Made by a program: the position numbers and the translations under genes
Shown here: positions 25,842-34,457 of the stretch, piece by piece
Position numbering within the stretch: position 1 is the first letter of the stretch
How the letters are laid out: each line of letters begins with the position of its first letter
The notes under the pieces: model-generated
Told to the model about the DNA's origin: nothing
What the model saw: the letters and a program-made list of their open reading frames with translations, nothing else
Databases searched by the model: none
NCBI GenBank assembly: GCA_017631275.1
Contig: JAGBTQ010000016.1
Span: 37,554 to 101,553 of the forward strand
Source of the DNA: Alistipes sp.
GTDB lineage: Bacteria; Bacteroidota; Bacteroidia; Bacteroidales; Rikenellaceae
Direction: 5' to 3'
DNA: 64,000 nucleotides

Positions 25842-26298
25842 TTGAGAGAAATTGTCAATTGTATTGAGGCGCTTATCAAAGATTAGAAATCGACGCCTTG
25901 TCTTGTGCTTACATGTATAACCACAGGGGATTTATCCGTTGGGGCATTGGGAAAGAGATGTGGGTAAAAACAAGTCCCCCTTTGCCAAAGGGGGATTTAG
26001 AGGGAATGTGAATACTGATTCACGAAAAAAGGATAGTCATGCGACTATCCTTTTTTTCAGTGAATCCGCCGGGGCTCGGACGGCTTTAGCCGTGGCGGGG
26101 ATACCGCATGGCGCAGACGCAGTCGAGCAATAAATCACCCTCTATCCCCGCAACCCGCTTTATGTGAGTAGGCACGGAGGATGATGTTGAGCGTATGCAG
26201 GGCATACTCTGTTTTTAATAATCCGACGAGCTTGCTCGTATGGGATTATAAAAAACAGAGCAGCAGAGTAATAACTCTGCCGCTCAACATAAAAAAAC
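25842..26298. repeat. Gene-free, palindrome-rich intergenic stretch
   Basis: No gene is seen. Four separate inverted repeats fill it. CCCCCTTT-gcc-AAAGGGGG is at 25976-25994. A large palindrome at 26017-26066 joins GATTCAC and GTGAATC around AAAAAAGGATAGTC-atgc-GACTATCCTTTTTT. GCGGGGATA and TATCCCCGC at 26095-26151 are perfect partners. A three-way structure spans 26184-26290. The 19 bases GTGAATCCGCCGGGGCTCG at 26060-26078 repeat the 3' end of the neighbouring tRNA-Lys gene (26301-26319). Confidence 0.75.
26184..26290. repeat. Three-way-junction palindromic element
   Basis: The outer stem ATGTTGAGCG with CGCTCAACAT is perfect over 10 bases. Inside, CTCTGTTTTT pairs with AAAAACAGAG, extended by ATAATCC/GGATTAT and capped by ACGAGC-tt-GCTCGT. 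A second arm is CAGAGT-aata-ACTCTG (26264-26279). It lies just beyond the tRNA-Lys 3' end and could be a processed RNA tail or a miniature mobile element. Confidence 0.7.
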
Positions 26299-26374
26299 TG
26301 GTGAATCCGCCGGGGCTCGAACCCGGGACCCCAACATTAAAAGTGTTGTGCTCTACCTGCTGAGCTACGGATTC
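26299..26374 (-). tRNA. tRNA-Lys (anticodon TTT), CCA encoded
   Basis: On the minus strand GAATCCG pairs with CGGATTC as the acceptor stem, followed by discriminator A and encoded CCA. The D arm GTAGCTCAGCAGGTAGAGC, the anticodon arm CAACA-CTTTTAA-TGTTG and the T arm CCGGGTTCGAGCCCCGG are all standard. The anticodon is TTT, reading lysine codons. A TATCTTTG promoter box lies upstream on the minus strand at 26412-26405. Confidence 0.97.
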
Positions 26375-26404
26375 TCCGAATACCAAATCTTCGGTTTGGT
26401 GGTG

Positions 26405-26412
26405 CAAAGATA
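26405..26412 (-). promoter_or_regulatory. -7 promoter box of tRNA-Lys
   Basis: On the minus strand TATCTTTG, 30 bases before the mature tRNA 5' end. Confidence 0.55.
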
Positions 26413-26453
26413 AACAATATTTTTGTTTTACCAAAATTGAACGATAAATTTAT

Positions 26454-26461
26454 TATCTTTG
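26454..26461 (+). promoter_or_regulatory. -7 promoter box of the WYL regulator gene
   Basis: TATCTTTG, 26 bases before the ATG at 26488. It rules out the longer frame beginning at 26437. Confidence 0.55.
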
Positions 26462-26487
26462 CATATCTATTATCAATTTGCGCCACT

Positions 26488-27393
26488 ATGGATCAGCCAA
26501 AACTTGAGCGTCTGCTTCGCCTGATGAAGCTGCTTACGAGCAACGTAAACTACACGGTAAACGACCTTGCTGAGCGTCTCGACACGTCGTATCGCTCGAT
26601 ATATCGCTATATCGAAACCTTCAAGGAGGCGGGCTTTGTGGTGCATAAGCTCGATGGTGGAGTCTATAAACTTGGCAAGGAGAGTCCCTATTTTCGCGAA
26701 ATATCGCAGCTTGTGCACTTCACCGACGAGGAGGCGCATATCGTAAACCAACTTATTGAGGGTCTTGATGATACGAATATGCTCAAGCAGAACCTGCGCA
26801 AGAAGCTAAGCTCGGTCTATAACTGCACGGCAATGGCGACAAGTATTGTCAAGGGCAAAAATGCCACCAATGTGAACAAGGTGCTTGAGGCTATCGAGGA
26901 GCGTCGTCAGGTGTTGCTCTGCGACTACTCGTCGTCGCATACGGGTGAGGTGCGCACACGTTGTGTCGAGCCCTTTGGCTTCACGACAAACTATGTGCAG
27001 ATATGGTGTTACGAGATAGAGAGTGGCATGAACAAGCTCTTTAAAACATCGCGCATTGGCTCTGTTGAGCTCCTCGACAAGGGGTGGGAGCATGAGGCGG
27101 AGCACAACGAGGGATATATCGACATCTTCCGTATGACGGGTTACGAGCAACATCGCGTGAAACTCGAACTCGGCATGCTGGCACATAACCTTATTTTGGA
27201 GGAGTATCCACTCTCGGAGCGCGATATTAAGCCTCTGGGTGATGGCCGTTGGCTGCTCGATACCTATGTTTGTAACTATTTGGGTATTAGTCGCTTTGTT
27301 ATGGGCTTGCTCGATGATATCCGTATCGTTGAGTCGCCCGAGTATAGCGACTATATAAAGCGTCGCATGGTTCAACTCTCTGAGGGGTTATAG
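26488..27393 (+). CDS. WYL-domain transcriptional regulator
   Basis: A 301-residue regulator. The N-terminal winged helix-turn-helix (about residues 1-60) contains YTVNDLAERLDTSYRSIYRYIETFKEAGF, the DeoR/HTH_11 type. The central WYL domain (about residues 120-190) and the C-terminal WCX-like extension fit the standard layout. WYL domains usually bind a nucleic acid or nucleotide ligand and often control defence or stress genes. It is convergent with, and overlaps by 22 bases, the kinase-HTH gene. What it regulates is not clear; the nearby accessory genes are candidates. Confidence 0.87.
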   Translation: MDQPKLERLLRLMKLLTSNVNYTVNDLAERLDTSYRSIYRYIETFKEAGFVVHKLDGGVYKLGKESPYFREISQLVHFTDEEAHIVNQLIEGLDDTNMLKQNLRKKLSSVYNCTAMATSIVKGKNATNVNKVLEAIEERRQVLLCDYSSSHTGEVRTRCVEPFGFTTNYVQIWCYEIESGMNKLFKTSRIGSVELLDKGWEHEAEHNEGYIDIFRMTGYEQHRVKLELGMLAHNLILEEYPLSERDIKPLGDGRWLLDTYVCNYLGISRFVMGLLDDIRIVESPEYSDYIKRRMVQLSEGL

Positions 27394-28544
27394 CCTTGTT
27401 TAGGTTTTGCGCATGCCGTGGTGTACTGCGGTAGTGGCTTGCGTCGGTTGAGTTCGGTTAGTGGTATGCCGAGTCTTTTGGCGCGCTCACGTATCGACCT
27501 CTCGCTGCGCTGCATGTGGCGTGCTATGCTCGAAATTCTATTGCCATCTAAGAGTAGTGTTGCCAGGCGCAAATCATCATCGTCACTCCACTTATTACTC
27601 CTTTCCTTAGGTGTGCTCTGTGTCATTCCCATATTTGAGCGTGCCTGACATAGCTGTTGTGGCGTTATGACTACGCCTTGTTCTTCGTGCTTCGGCGGCT
27701 TATATCCTCTGCTATTGCCATTTACGGCGATGTAGAACATCTTATGTAGTCCATATATTGTTGGCGACTGCGAGCGTAGGCTCTCGGCAATCTGCCTATG
27801 TGCAGTGTCGTTGTGCCTCTCGAAGAGAGCTATTATCTCGCTTAGTGTTGCGTCGTTGCCATATACACACTCCTCGGGGCTTAGTAGTGTCTTGTTGCTG
27901 TCGAGGCGTTGCTCAAGGCCCTTGTCGAGGGCGAGTGCTGCCAGCGTTGTAGATATTAGGGCAAGAGGGTAGTCGTCGATACTCTTTTTGAAGTAGTTGT
28001 GCGTGCGCTTAGGGTGTCTATATGCCAATGTCCCAATCTCTGCTGATAGCTCGTTGGCAAACTCTGGTCGCCACATTGCGTCGAGGTCGATGAGCGATAG
28101 GTGCATATCTTCGCATACAATGATGTTGTCGGGTTTAATGTCGCCATGCGCATACTCCGACTCAAGCAGGTCGAGTGCCAGTTTGTCGAACGAGTGGCTA
28201 AGCTCGGCATATATCTCGCAGTTGTTGCCAATAAAACTATCGAGTGGCTTGCCCTCGACCCATGGCAGCAGAACAATGTCGATATACTCCATGCGTCCGT
28301 CTATGGAGTATATACCCAGCTCGCTAAGGTAGGCATTCTCGCCATATATCCTATTTAGATTGGGCTTTGTGCGGTGATAACACTTGATAAGCCAGTTGCC
28401 CTCACGCCCCATTACGCGACATCGTGCCGTCACGGCATTGTTTCCTGTCGATATGGTGTCGCTGTCAACCCATACATGGTCGATAGTACGTAGGTAGATA
28501 ATCTTGCTACGCAAGGTGGTTATTATGTTTAGTATGCTTGCCAT
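27372..28544 (-). CDS. Protein-kinase-like domain fused to Myb/SANT-like HTH
   Basis: A 390-residue protein. The kinase-like domain (about residues 10-240) has ENAYLSELG in the C-helix position, the catalytic loop YAHGDIKPDNIIV (His-Gly-Asp with Lys and Asn kept) and a DLD in place of DFG. A variable linker follows, and residues about 315-370 look like a Myb/SANT or trihelix DNA-binding unit: KWSDDDDLRLATLLLDG and SIARHMQRSERSIRERAKRLG. Such a fusion would link phosphorylation or ligand binding to DNA binding. No signal peptide is seen. It may act on its own operon or with the WYL gene it overlaps. Confidence 0.78.
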   Translation of the reverse strand: MASILNIITTLRSKIIYLRTIDHVWVDSDTISTGNNAVTARCRVMGREGNWLIKCYHRTKPNLNRIYGENAYLSELGIYSIDGRMEYIDIVLLPWVEGKPLDSFIGNNCEIYAELSHSFDKLALDLLESEYAHGDIKPDNIIVCEDMHLSLIDLDAMWRPEFANELSAEIGTLAYRHPKRTHNYFKKSIDDYPLALISTTLAALALDKGLEQRLDSNKTLLSPEECVYGNDATLSEIIALFERHNDTAHRQIAESLRSQSPTIYGLHKMFYIAVNGNSRGYKPPKHEEQGVVITPQQLCQARSNMGMTQSTPKERSNKWSDDDDLRLATLLLDGNRISSIARHMQRSERSIRERAKRLGIPLTELNRRKPLPQYTTACAKPKQGYNPSES

Positions 28545-28613
28545 TGGAGTTTTGGGGGTTTGCTGAAGACAAAGGTAGCTAATTTAGCTGTTATCTGCAA
28601 AATGGCTCAAATG

Positions 28614-28644
28614 TTTGAAAAATAATTTAATTTTCGTATATTTG
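28614..28644 (+). promoter_or_regulatory. Promoter of the channel/RyR operon
   Basis: TTTG (28614-28617), 19 bases, then TATATTTG (28637-28644), an excellent match to the Bacteroidetes promoter. The coding start is about 38-53 bases downstream. Confidence 0.7.
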
Positions 28645-28681
28645 CATTATGACACACCTCTGTGTCTAAAAAAAACTAAAG

Positions 28682-31258
28682 ATGATGATCTTTGCTATGA
28701 AAAATATCAAGACCTTTCTGCTAAACCACATCTACTCTGTTGTTAGCTTTGTTATACTGCTCACGTTGGCATGCGTTGTTGAATATCTCACAGGGCAGCT
28801 ATCGTGGTATGTGGGTCTTGAGGCGTTTGCTGTGGTCTATGTTGTTCACAACATCAAACTCTGCATCTTCTATCCTGCCAAGTTCGATTGGTTGATGTCC
28901 AAGGGGACATTCATCTGGCGCATTGCGCTCTTTGTGCTCTCATTTCCGCTTGTGGTGTCGTTTGCAATACATGTTGCCAACCCGATGATTGACAAACATA
29001 TTGCCCCTACTGAGGTTGTCTATTCTGCCGATATGTTAGATGACGGGGTAGATGCCCAGCAACTACGTGCCGATATCAACGACACTGACTCGTCGCCATC
29101 GCTGTTGTGGACTCTCTACTATCACTTTATCGACCCGGGAAACCAACATGTAACCCCTACGCTTCGTGGTCGTATTATTGCGGGTGTTTGTGCTGGCTTG
29201 GGTGTCTTGCTACTCAACGGCTTGCTTATATCGGTGCTTATTGGTGCCTTTGATGTGCGTCGTGACAGATGGCGTAGCGGCACTCTGCGCTACGATAGGT
29301 TCTTCAGTCGCAACCCTCACTATGTGATTATTGGTGGTAGCGACATTAGCCAATTTATTGTGAATAACATCTTTGAGGAGGCGGAGAGGCACTCTACGAA
29401 ACTTCCATATATTCTCATTCAAACCGACCGCAATGTCGAGGAGCTGCGCAACCACCTTTCGTCGGCGCTAGACCAGAAGAGGCAGCAACATGTTGTAATA
29501 TACTATGGCCACCGCACTACCAAGGAGGATGTGGCAGACTTGGTACTTCAGAGTGCTGTTAAGGTCTTTTTGCTTGGCGAGAGTGGTGTTGATGAGGCTA
29601 ATGAGTCGATGCACGACAGCTATAGCATGCGCTGCATCGAGCATATGAACGACTATATCCAGCATTTCAGAAATGCACACAATATGCCTAAGGTCGAACC
29701 TTTGGAGGTGGATGTCCTGTTTGAGCACCAAACCACCTTCTCGATCTACCAGCTCTCGGATATGCAGAATGGACTCTACGAGTGCATCAACTTCAAACCT
29801 ATGAACTACTACGAGATGTGGGCGCAGAAGGTGTTGGTGTGCGAGAGGCTCGGTGATGAACTTAAGGCGGAGTATCTGCCTTTGGAGGGCGAGGGCATAG
29901 CACCTGATAGCGACGACTACGTTCACCTTATCATCGTTGGCATGTCGCGCATGGGTGTGGCTTTGGGTGTCGAGGCGTCGCACCTGGCTCACTATCCCAA
30001 TTTCGAGACAAAGCATAAGCGTACGCGTATCACATTTATCGACCCCGATATGGAGCGTGAGTATAACTTCTTTAGAGGGCGCTTTAGGGGCTTTTTCGAG
30101 TTGGCACGCTACCGCTATGCCGATGCATCAATGTGTGACTATGACGCTGAGGAGCAGGGTGTTTACTATAACGAGAGCTATGGTAAGTGGATTGAGCCAT
30201 GGACACGTAGTGATGGGCAGGGGCGAAGCCTCTATGGCCATCTTGGTGACGACTTTATTGATGTGGAGTGGGAGTTTATCAAGGGCTCTGTAGAGATGCC
30301 TGCCATTCAGCAATATATGATTGATGCGGTTGCCCAGTCTAATGCCAAGCTCACCATTGCCATTTGTCAGCCCGAGCCTAATAGTGCTGCTGCCTCGGCG
30401 CTCTATCTGCCCCGTGAGGTCTATAACTCAAGCTCTGTGCTCCAGGTGTTGGTATATCAGCGCTACGACGACTCGCTATTCTGCAACCTCTCAAAGATGA
30501 AGTATAAGACGCCGTTTAATGGTCGCATTAAGCCTTTTGGTATGATTTCGGAGATGGCAGATATGTGGTCGTTCGATGTGCGCCAAAAGTTGGCTCAGAT
30601 GATTGGCGAGCACTATGACAAGGAGAGCGTATATGGTGGTAGCTACGAGAGGGAGTGGCTTGTGGAACATGGTCTTGGAGAGTATGAGTCGTTGTTCGAT
30701 TATCTACTAAATTCGGGTGACGACTGCCCCGAGTGGGTTAAGAGCAACCGTGAGAAGATGGTTGAGGCCAATAACATCTATAATAGATTTGTTGGTGGAC
30801 TTAGCGCCGAGAGTCTTCAGCCTACCATCGAGCGACTCCTTAAGCAGTGTCGTGAGCAGGAGGGCAAGCTAAACAAGAATATCACGATGAAGGCGTGGTC
30901 TAACCTCTATAATGCCAATATCCTATGGACTAAGCTGCGTTGTGTGGGCTATAAGCCGGGTACGCGACTAAGCGTGGAGCAGGTGTGGCATCTCTCGGCA
31001 GTGGAGCATGCCCGCTGGAATATGGAGCAGTTGCTTTTGTCGCAGATGCCTATTAATCGTGATGAACTAGCCGTGTGGATCTCTGCTGGTAAGGATAGGC
31101 GAAGCATCAAGGATTTATACAAGGCGGAGCGTAAGCACCCAAACATCTGCTCGTTGGCTATGATACACAGCCTCGATAGAATCTTCTTCTACGATGTGGC
31201 ATTGACGATATATCTCGAGGAGTTGTACAGTATGCAGCACTCGTCTTACAATGCCTAA
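28682..31258 (+). CDS. Putative CASTOR/POLLUX-like ion channel with RCK-type and RyR-like domains
   Basis: An 858-residue membrane protein. Three hydrophobic segments (about residues 10-110) precede a pore-like region, YYHFIDPGNQ then a long helix ending LLISVLIGAF (about residues 155-200). The xDPGN filter-like motif and following helix recall CASTOR/POLLUX channels. Two Rossmann-like RCK domains follow: YVIIGGSDIS near residue 219 and HLIIVGMSRMG near residue 418. The C-terminal part has VEHARWNMEQLL and KAERKHPNICS, which resemble a worn RyR domain. An alternative start is the ATG at 28697. The family is a recognition from motifs, not from a search. Confidence 0.68.
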   Translation: MMIFAMKNIKTFLLNHIYSVVSFVILLTLACVVEYLTGQLSWYVGLEAFAVVYVVHNIKLCIFYPAKFDWLMSKGTFIWRIALFVLSFPLVVSFAIHVANPMIDKHIAPTEVVYSADMLDDGVDAQQLRADINDTDSSPSLLWTLYYHFIDPGNQHVTPTLRGRIIAGVCAGLGVLLLNGLLISVLIGAFDVRRDRWRSGTLRYDRFFSRNPHYVIIGGSDISQFIVNNIFEEAERHSTKLPYILIQTDRNVEELRNHLSSALDQKRQQHVVIYYGHRTTKEDVADLVLQSAVKVFLLGESGVDEANESMHDSYSMRCIEHMNDYIQHFRNAHNMPKVEPLEVDVLFEHQTTFSIYQLSDMQNGLYECINFKPMNYYEMWAQKVLVCERLGDELKAEYLPLEGEGIAPDSDDYVHLIIVGMSRMGVALGVEASHLAHYPNFETKHKRTRITFIDPDMEREYNFFRGRFRGFFELARYRYADASMCDYDAEEQGVYYNESYGKWIEPWTRSDGQGRSLYGHLGDDFIDVEWEFIKGSVEMPAIQQYMIDAVAQSNAKLTIAICQPEPNSAAASALYLPREVYNSSSVLQVLVYQRYDDSLFCNLSKMKYKTPFNGRIKPFGMISEMADMWSFDVRQKLAQMIGEHYDKESVYGGSYEREWLVEHGLGEYESLFDYLLNSGDDCPEWVKSNREKMVEANNIYNRFVGGLSAESLQPTIERLLKQCREQEGKLNKNITMKAWSNLYNANILWTKLRCVGYKPGTRLSVEQVWHLSAVEHARWNMEQLLLSQMPINRDELAVWISAGKDRRSIKDLYKAERKHPNICSLAMIHSLDRIFFYDVALTIYLEELYSMQHSSYNA

Positions 31259-31283
31259 ATAATGACAACCTAAACTATATATA

Positions 31284-32756
31284 ATGCAAAATATCAACTT
31301 ATTTATAGCGGGAGCTAAGGACTTGGTTGAGGCACGACGCCTTTTTAAGGTGCTTGCCAACAACCTTAATGCCGAGTACGACTCTAAGCAGTTGGGCATA
31401 AGCCTTACAATGCGCTCTTACGAGGATTTTGTGGAAAACAACAACCAACTCTCGTATGACGACTATATTGTCAAGGACTCCGACATGGTGATATTTATCA
31501 TTGAGGGACGCATAGGCGCAAAGACTGAGGCTGAGTTTAAAATTGCCAGCCAGAGCCTTAGCAGTCAAGGTCGTCCCAAGGTCTTTGTCTTCATGAAGCA
31601 GTATGACCAACTTACGCCCGATATTGCCTATGTCAATGGCTTGATGAGCACGCTCCTAAGCGACTACTACTATACCTACCGTAACTACGACCACCTGGAG
31701 TCTGTGGCCAAGGATGTGCTTCGTGAGGCTGTCGATAGCATCGCACGAAAGAGTGTGGCAAGCACCGAGAAGCGTGCTGGCCGTTCTCGACTCATGTCGT
31801 GGCTAAAGGTGCAGCGCTATACTATTGTTGTGCTACTTCTAGCCATTGTGACGCTTGGTGTCTTTATGTTTGTTGGCCGTCATCGCCTGCCCAATGAGCC
31901 AATAACCATCGTTGTGGGTGGTGGCTCTGTGGCAAACTATGTTGAGGATAGCCTTAAGCTCGACCTTAAGGGCTACGACGACCTGATCTATTTCCATATG
32001 CCAAGCATGGCGTCGCTATCTACTCTTGGCGAGGAGATTACCGACCCCAATTATCGCAACTATACCTTTGTGTTTGCTGCCGAGAGGGCCGATACTATGG
32101 CATTCTTCTCATCGGTAAATATCGATGATGTTGAAACTGATACAGATGGTTGTGTGTTGGGTGCATATCTTGGCGATGACCCATTGTGTGCTATTGTTGA
32201 GAACGACCCTCTAATCAGAGAGTATGTCGGTGCTGAGGATTTTGAGCGAGGACGTATCTCACTAGATGCGTTGAAGCGTATTCTCGAAGATAGCTCTCGA
32301 TTTGATATCCACACTACGTCAACAACAAGTGGCACCCGCAAGCGTTATGCCGATTTGTTGCTCTCTAAGGGTCATGTGTTGGGTAACTATAAGCCATTTA
32401 ACGAGACCGAGACTATTGTTACCACTCCAGGTTATCCAAGTGTGCGTCTTGCCAGCCGCTTCTATACATCTAAAAATGCCAAGGGTGCTACTAAGCTTCT
32501 CAAGACGCTCTCGTTGTACGATGTTGTCGATGGCGAGGAGCAGTTGCTTGTTAAGCGTATGTATGTCTATTTTGCAGGGTGTGGAAAGATGCATAAACAC
32601 TCGCCCGACAATATGAAGCAGATAGATAGAACGTTGGTGTATGTGCCTCAGCCCATCATCGATTTTCTTCACGACTTAGGTATCTCAACCGAGCAAATAG
32701 AAGGTAACTATCTGCATTTTGAGGTTGCCGAAAAGATATTCTATCTAAACGAGTAG
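31284..32756 (+). CDS. Membrane sensor: DUF4062/TIR-like domain, one TM, periplasmic-binding-like domain
   Basis: A 490-residue protein. Residues 1-150 begin NLFIAGAKDLVEARRLFKVLA and continue with VKDSDMVIFIIEGRIG and KVFVFMKQYD, like the DUF4062/nucleoside-deoxyribosyltransferase-type Rossmann domains. One membrane helix (about residues 176-196, YTIVVLLLAIVTLGVFMFVG) follows. Residues about 205-490 look like a PstS-type periplasmic binding domain: TIVVGGGSVANYVEDS and HTTSTTSGTRKRYADLL. It has no N-terminal signal, so the N-domain stays in the cytoplasm. It is the second gene in the channel operon (25-base gap) and may sense an outside ligand for the channel. Confidence 0.68.
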   Translation: MQNINLFIAGAKDLVEARRLFKVLANNLNAEYDSKQLGISLTMRSYEDFVENNNQLSYDDYIVKDSDMVIFIIEGRIGAKTEAEFKIASQSLSSQGRPKVFVFMKQYDQLTPDIAYVNGLMSTLLSDYYYTYRNYDHLESVAKDVLREAVDSIARKSVASTEKRAGRSRLMSWLKVQRYTIVVLLLAIVTLGVFMFVGRHRLPNEPITIVVGGGSVANYVEDSLKLDLKGYDDLIYFHMPSMASLSTLGEEITDPNYRNYTFVFAAERADTMAFFSSVNIDDVETDTDGCVLGAYLGDDPLCAIVENDPLIREYVGAEDFERGRISLDALKRILEDSSRFDIHTTSTTSGTRKRYADLLLSKGHVLGNYKPFNETETIVTTPGYPSVRLASRFYTSKNAKGATKLLKTLSLYDVVDGEEQLLVKRMYVYFAGCGKMHKHSPDNMKQIDRTLVYVPQPIIDFLHDLGISTEQIEGNYLHFEVAEKIFYLNE

Positions 32757-32789
32757 TCTCAATGGTGAAACTAAAACTAAATGACGAGT

Positions 32790-33080
32790 ATGAAAAATAG
32801 TTATCAGCCTAAGCCTATCGACGCCTCCGATGTTGAGCTTCCAGAGGAGCTTATGACTCTTGTCGAAAAGCTTGCTCGCAATGTTCACGATATGTGGGCT
32901 CAGGCTCGCCTCGACGAGGGGTGGCACTATGGCGCTGAACGCAACGAGGAGCGCATGGAGCACCCCTGCTTGGTCGATTACGACGAGTTGCCAGAGTCGG
33001 AGCGTGAGTATGACCGCAATACGGCATTGGGTACGCTTAAGCTCATTTATAAGCTTGGCTTTAAGATTGTTAAGGAGTAA
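32790..33080 (+). CDS. Stand-alone RyR domain protein
   Basis: A 96-residue protein that matches the ryanodine-receptor (RyR) repeat domain along most of its length: YQPKPIDASDVELPEELM, LARNVHDMWAQARLDEGWHYG, MEHPCLVDYDELPESEREYDR and TALGTLKLIYKLGF. Bacterial RyR domains are proposed ligand-binding modules of unknown specificity. An ATG at 32781 would add three residues. It follows the membrane sensor by a few dozen bases and the iron-type alcohol dehydrogenase begins 17 bases after it, so all four genes are probably one transcript. Confidence 0.88.
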   Translation: MKNSYQPKPIDASDVELPEELMTLVEKLARNVHDMWAQARLDEGWHYGAERNEERMEHPCLVDYDELPESEREYDRNTALGTLKLIYKLGFKIVKE

Positions 33081-33097
33081 ACTAAAACAATGAATAT

Positions 33098-34267
33098 ATG
33101 AATAGCTTTATTTATGACATTCCTGTAAAGGTATATTTTGGACGCGATCAGCTTCAGCACTTGGGCACTGAGCTTAAGAAGTTTGGCCGTCGTGTGTTGC
33201 TCACCTATGGTGGTGGCTCAATCAAGCGTAGCGGCCTCTACGACCGCGTTGTCGAGGAGCTTCGCGGTGCCGACTTAGAAGTGTTCGAACTCTCGGGCAT
33301 CGAGCCTAATCCTCGTATCGAGTCGGTGCGCCAGGGCGTGAAGATTTGTAAGGAGCAGTCGATCGACGTGCTCTTGGCTGTTGGTGGAGGATCGACTATC
33401 GACGCCACAAAGTTTATGGCTGCTGGCGCATGTGTCGAGCACGATGCGTGGGAGTTCTTCGGTGCTGGTGCTAAGCCTATCGAGCGAGCATTGCCTATCG
33501 TTACTATTCTAACTCTCTCGGCTACAGGCTCTGAGATGGATACTGCGGGCGTTATCTCAAATCCCGAGACGGGCGATAAGCTCGGCCGCCTTGCACAGCC
33601 ATTGCTACCTAAGGTGTCGTTCCTCGACCCTACATTGACCTACTCGGTTAGTAAGTATCAGACTGCTTGCGGTGCTGCCGACATCATGTCGCACATCATG
33701 GAGGTATATTTCAACATGAACAAAGACCTCTTCATGCTCGACTGCTTTATGGAGGGCATGCTCAAGACCGTTGTTAAGTATGCCCCTGTTGCTATTGCCG
33801 AGCCCGATAACTACGAGGCACGTGCCAATCTTATGTGGACATCATCGTGGGCAATCAACGGCTTTATCAATGGTGGTAAGAAGAAGGCATGGAGCTGTCA
33901 CCCTATGGAACACGAGCTCTCGGCGCTCTACGACATCACGCACGGCTTGGGCTTGGCTATCCTCACACCTCGTTGGATGGAGTACTGCCTCGATGAGAGC
34001 AACGTAGATAGGTATGTGTCGTTTGGTGTTAATGTCTTCGGCATCGACCCATCGCTTGAGCCTATGGCTATTGCTCGTGAGAGCATCAAGCGCCTTGCCG
34101 ACTTCTTCTTCGTAACGTTGGGTCTTAAGAGCACATTTACTGAGGTGGGCATCAAGCGCGAGGACTTCAAACTAATGGCAGAGAAGGCATGTCGCTATGG
34201 CGATATTAAGGGCTTCAAAACTCTTGCAGTTCAGGACGTTATCAACATCTTCGAGATGTGCCTTTAA
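33098..34267 (+). CDS. Iron-containing alcohol dehydrogenase (BdhA/YqhD-like)
   Basis: A 389-residue NAD(P)H-dependent group III dehydrogenase that reduces aldehydes to alcohols. The nucleotide-binding GGGSTIDATKF is near residues 96-106. The metal ligands fall in GAADIMSHIMEVYF (Asp and His), CHPMEHELSALYDITHGLGLAIL (two His). The N-terminus IYDIPVKVYFG is that of butanol dehydrogenase BdhA and YqhD. It is soluble and cytoplasmic. It lies right after the RyR gene in the same orientation, and a strong terminator follows. The physiological substrate is not clear. Confidence 0.92.
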   Translation: MNSFIYDIPVKVYFGRDQLQHLGTELKKFGRRVLLTYGGGSIKRSGLYDRVVEELRGADLEVFELSGIEPNPRIESVRQGVKICKEQSIDVLLAVGGGSTIDATKFMAAGACVEHDAWEFFGAGAKPIERALPIVTILTLSATGSEMDTAGVISNPETGDKLGRLAQPLLPKVSFLDPTLTYSVSKYQTACGAADIMSHIMEVYFNMNKDLFMLDCFMEGMLKTVVKYAPVAIAEPDNYEARANLMWTSSWAINGFINGGKKKAWSCHPMEHELSALYDITHGLGLAILTPRWMEYCLDESNVDRYVSFGVNVFGIDPSLEPMAIARESIKRLADFFFVTLGLKSTFTEVGIKREDFKLMAEKACRYGDIKGFKTLAVQDVINIFEMCL

Positions 34268-34302
34268 CAAAGTAGGGTAGTTCTCCTATATATAATATAA
34301 GA

Positions 34303-34356
34303 GTGCAGATGAGTGGCGTAACATGCGTCACTTGTTTGCACTTGTTGTTTTTTTTG
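34303..34356 (+). terminator. Terminator after the alcohol dehydrogenase
   Basis: A two-part stem: GTGCA with TGCAC outside, AGTGGCG with CGTCACT inside, followed by a T-rich run. It ends the channel operon. Confidence 0.7.
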
Positions 34357-34376
34357 AAAAAAAAACTCAAAAAAAC

Positions 34377-34408
34377 TTGCAAATATTATTTTTGTTTTTG
34401 TATCTTTG
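34377..34408 (+). promoter_or_regulatory. Promoter of the SPFH operon
   Basis: TTG (34377-34379), 21 bases, then TATCTTTG (34401-34408). The gene start is 49 bases downstream. Confidence 0.7.
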
Positions 34409-34457
34409 TGATATCAAAATGATATTAAATATTAATTAACCTATAAAACCTATTACT

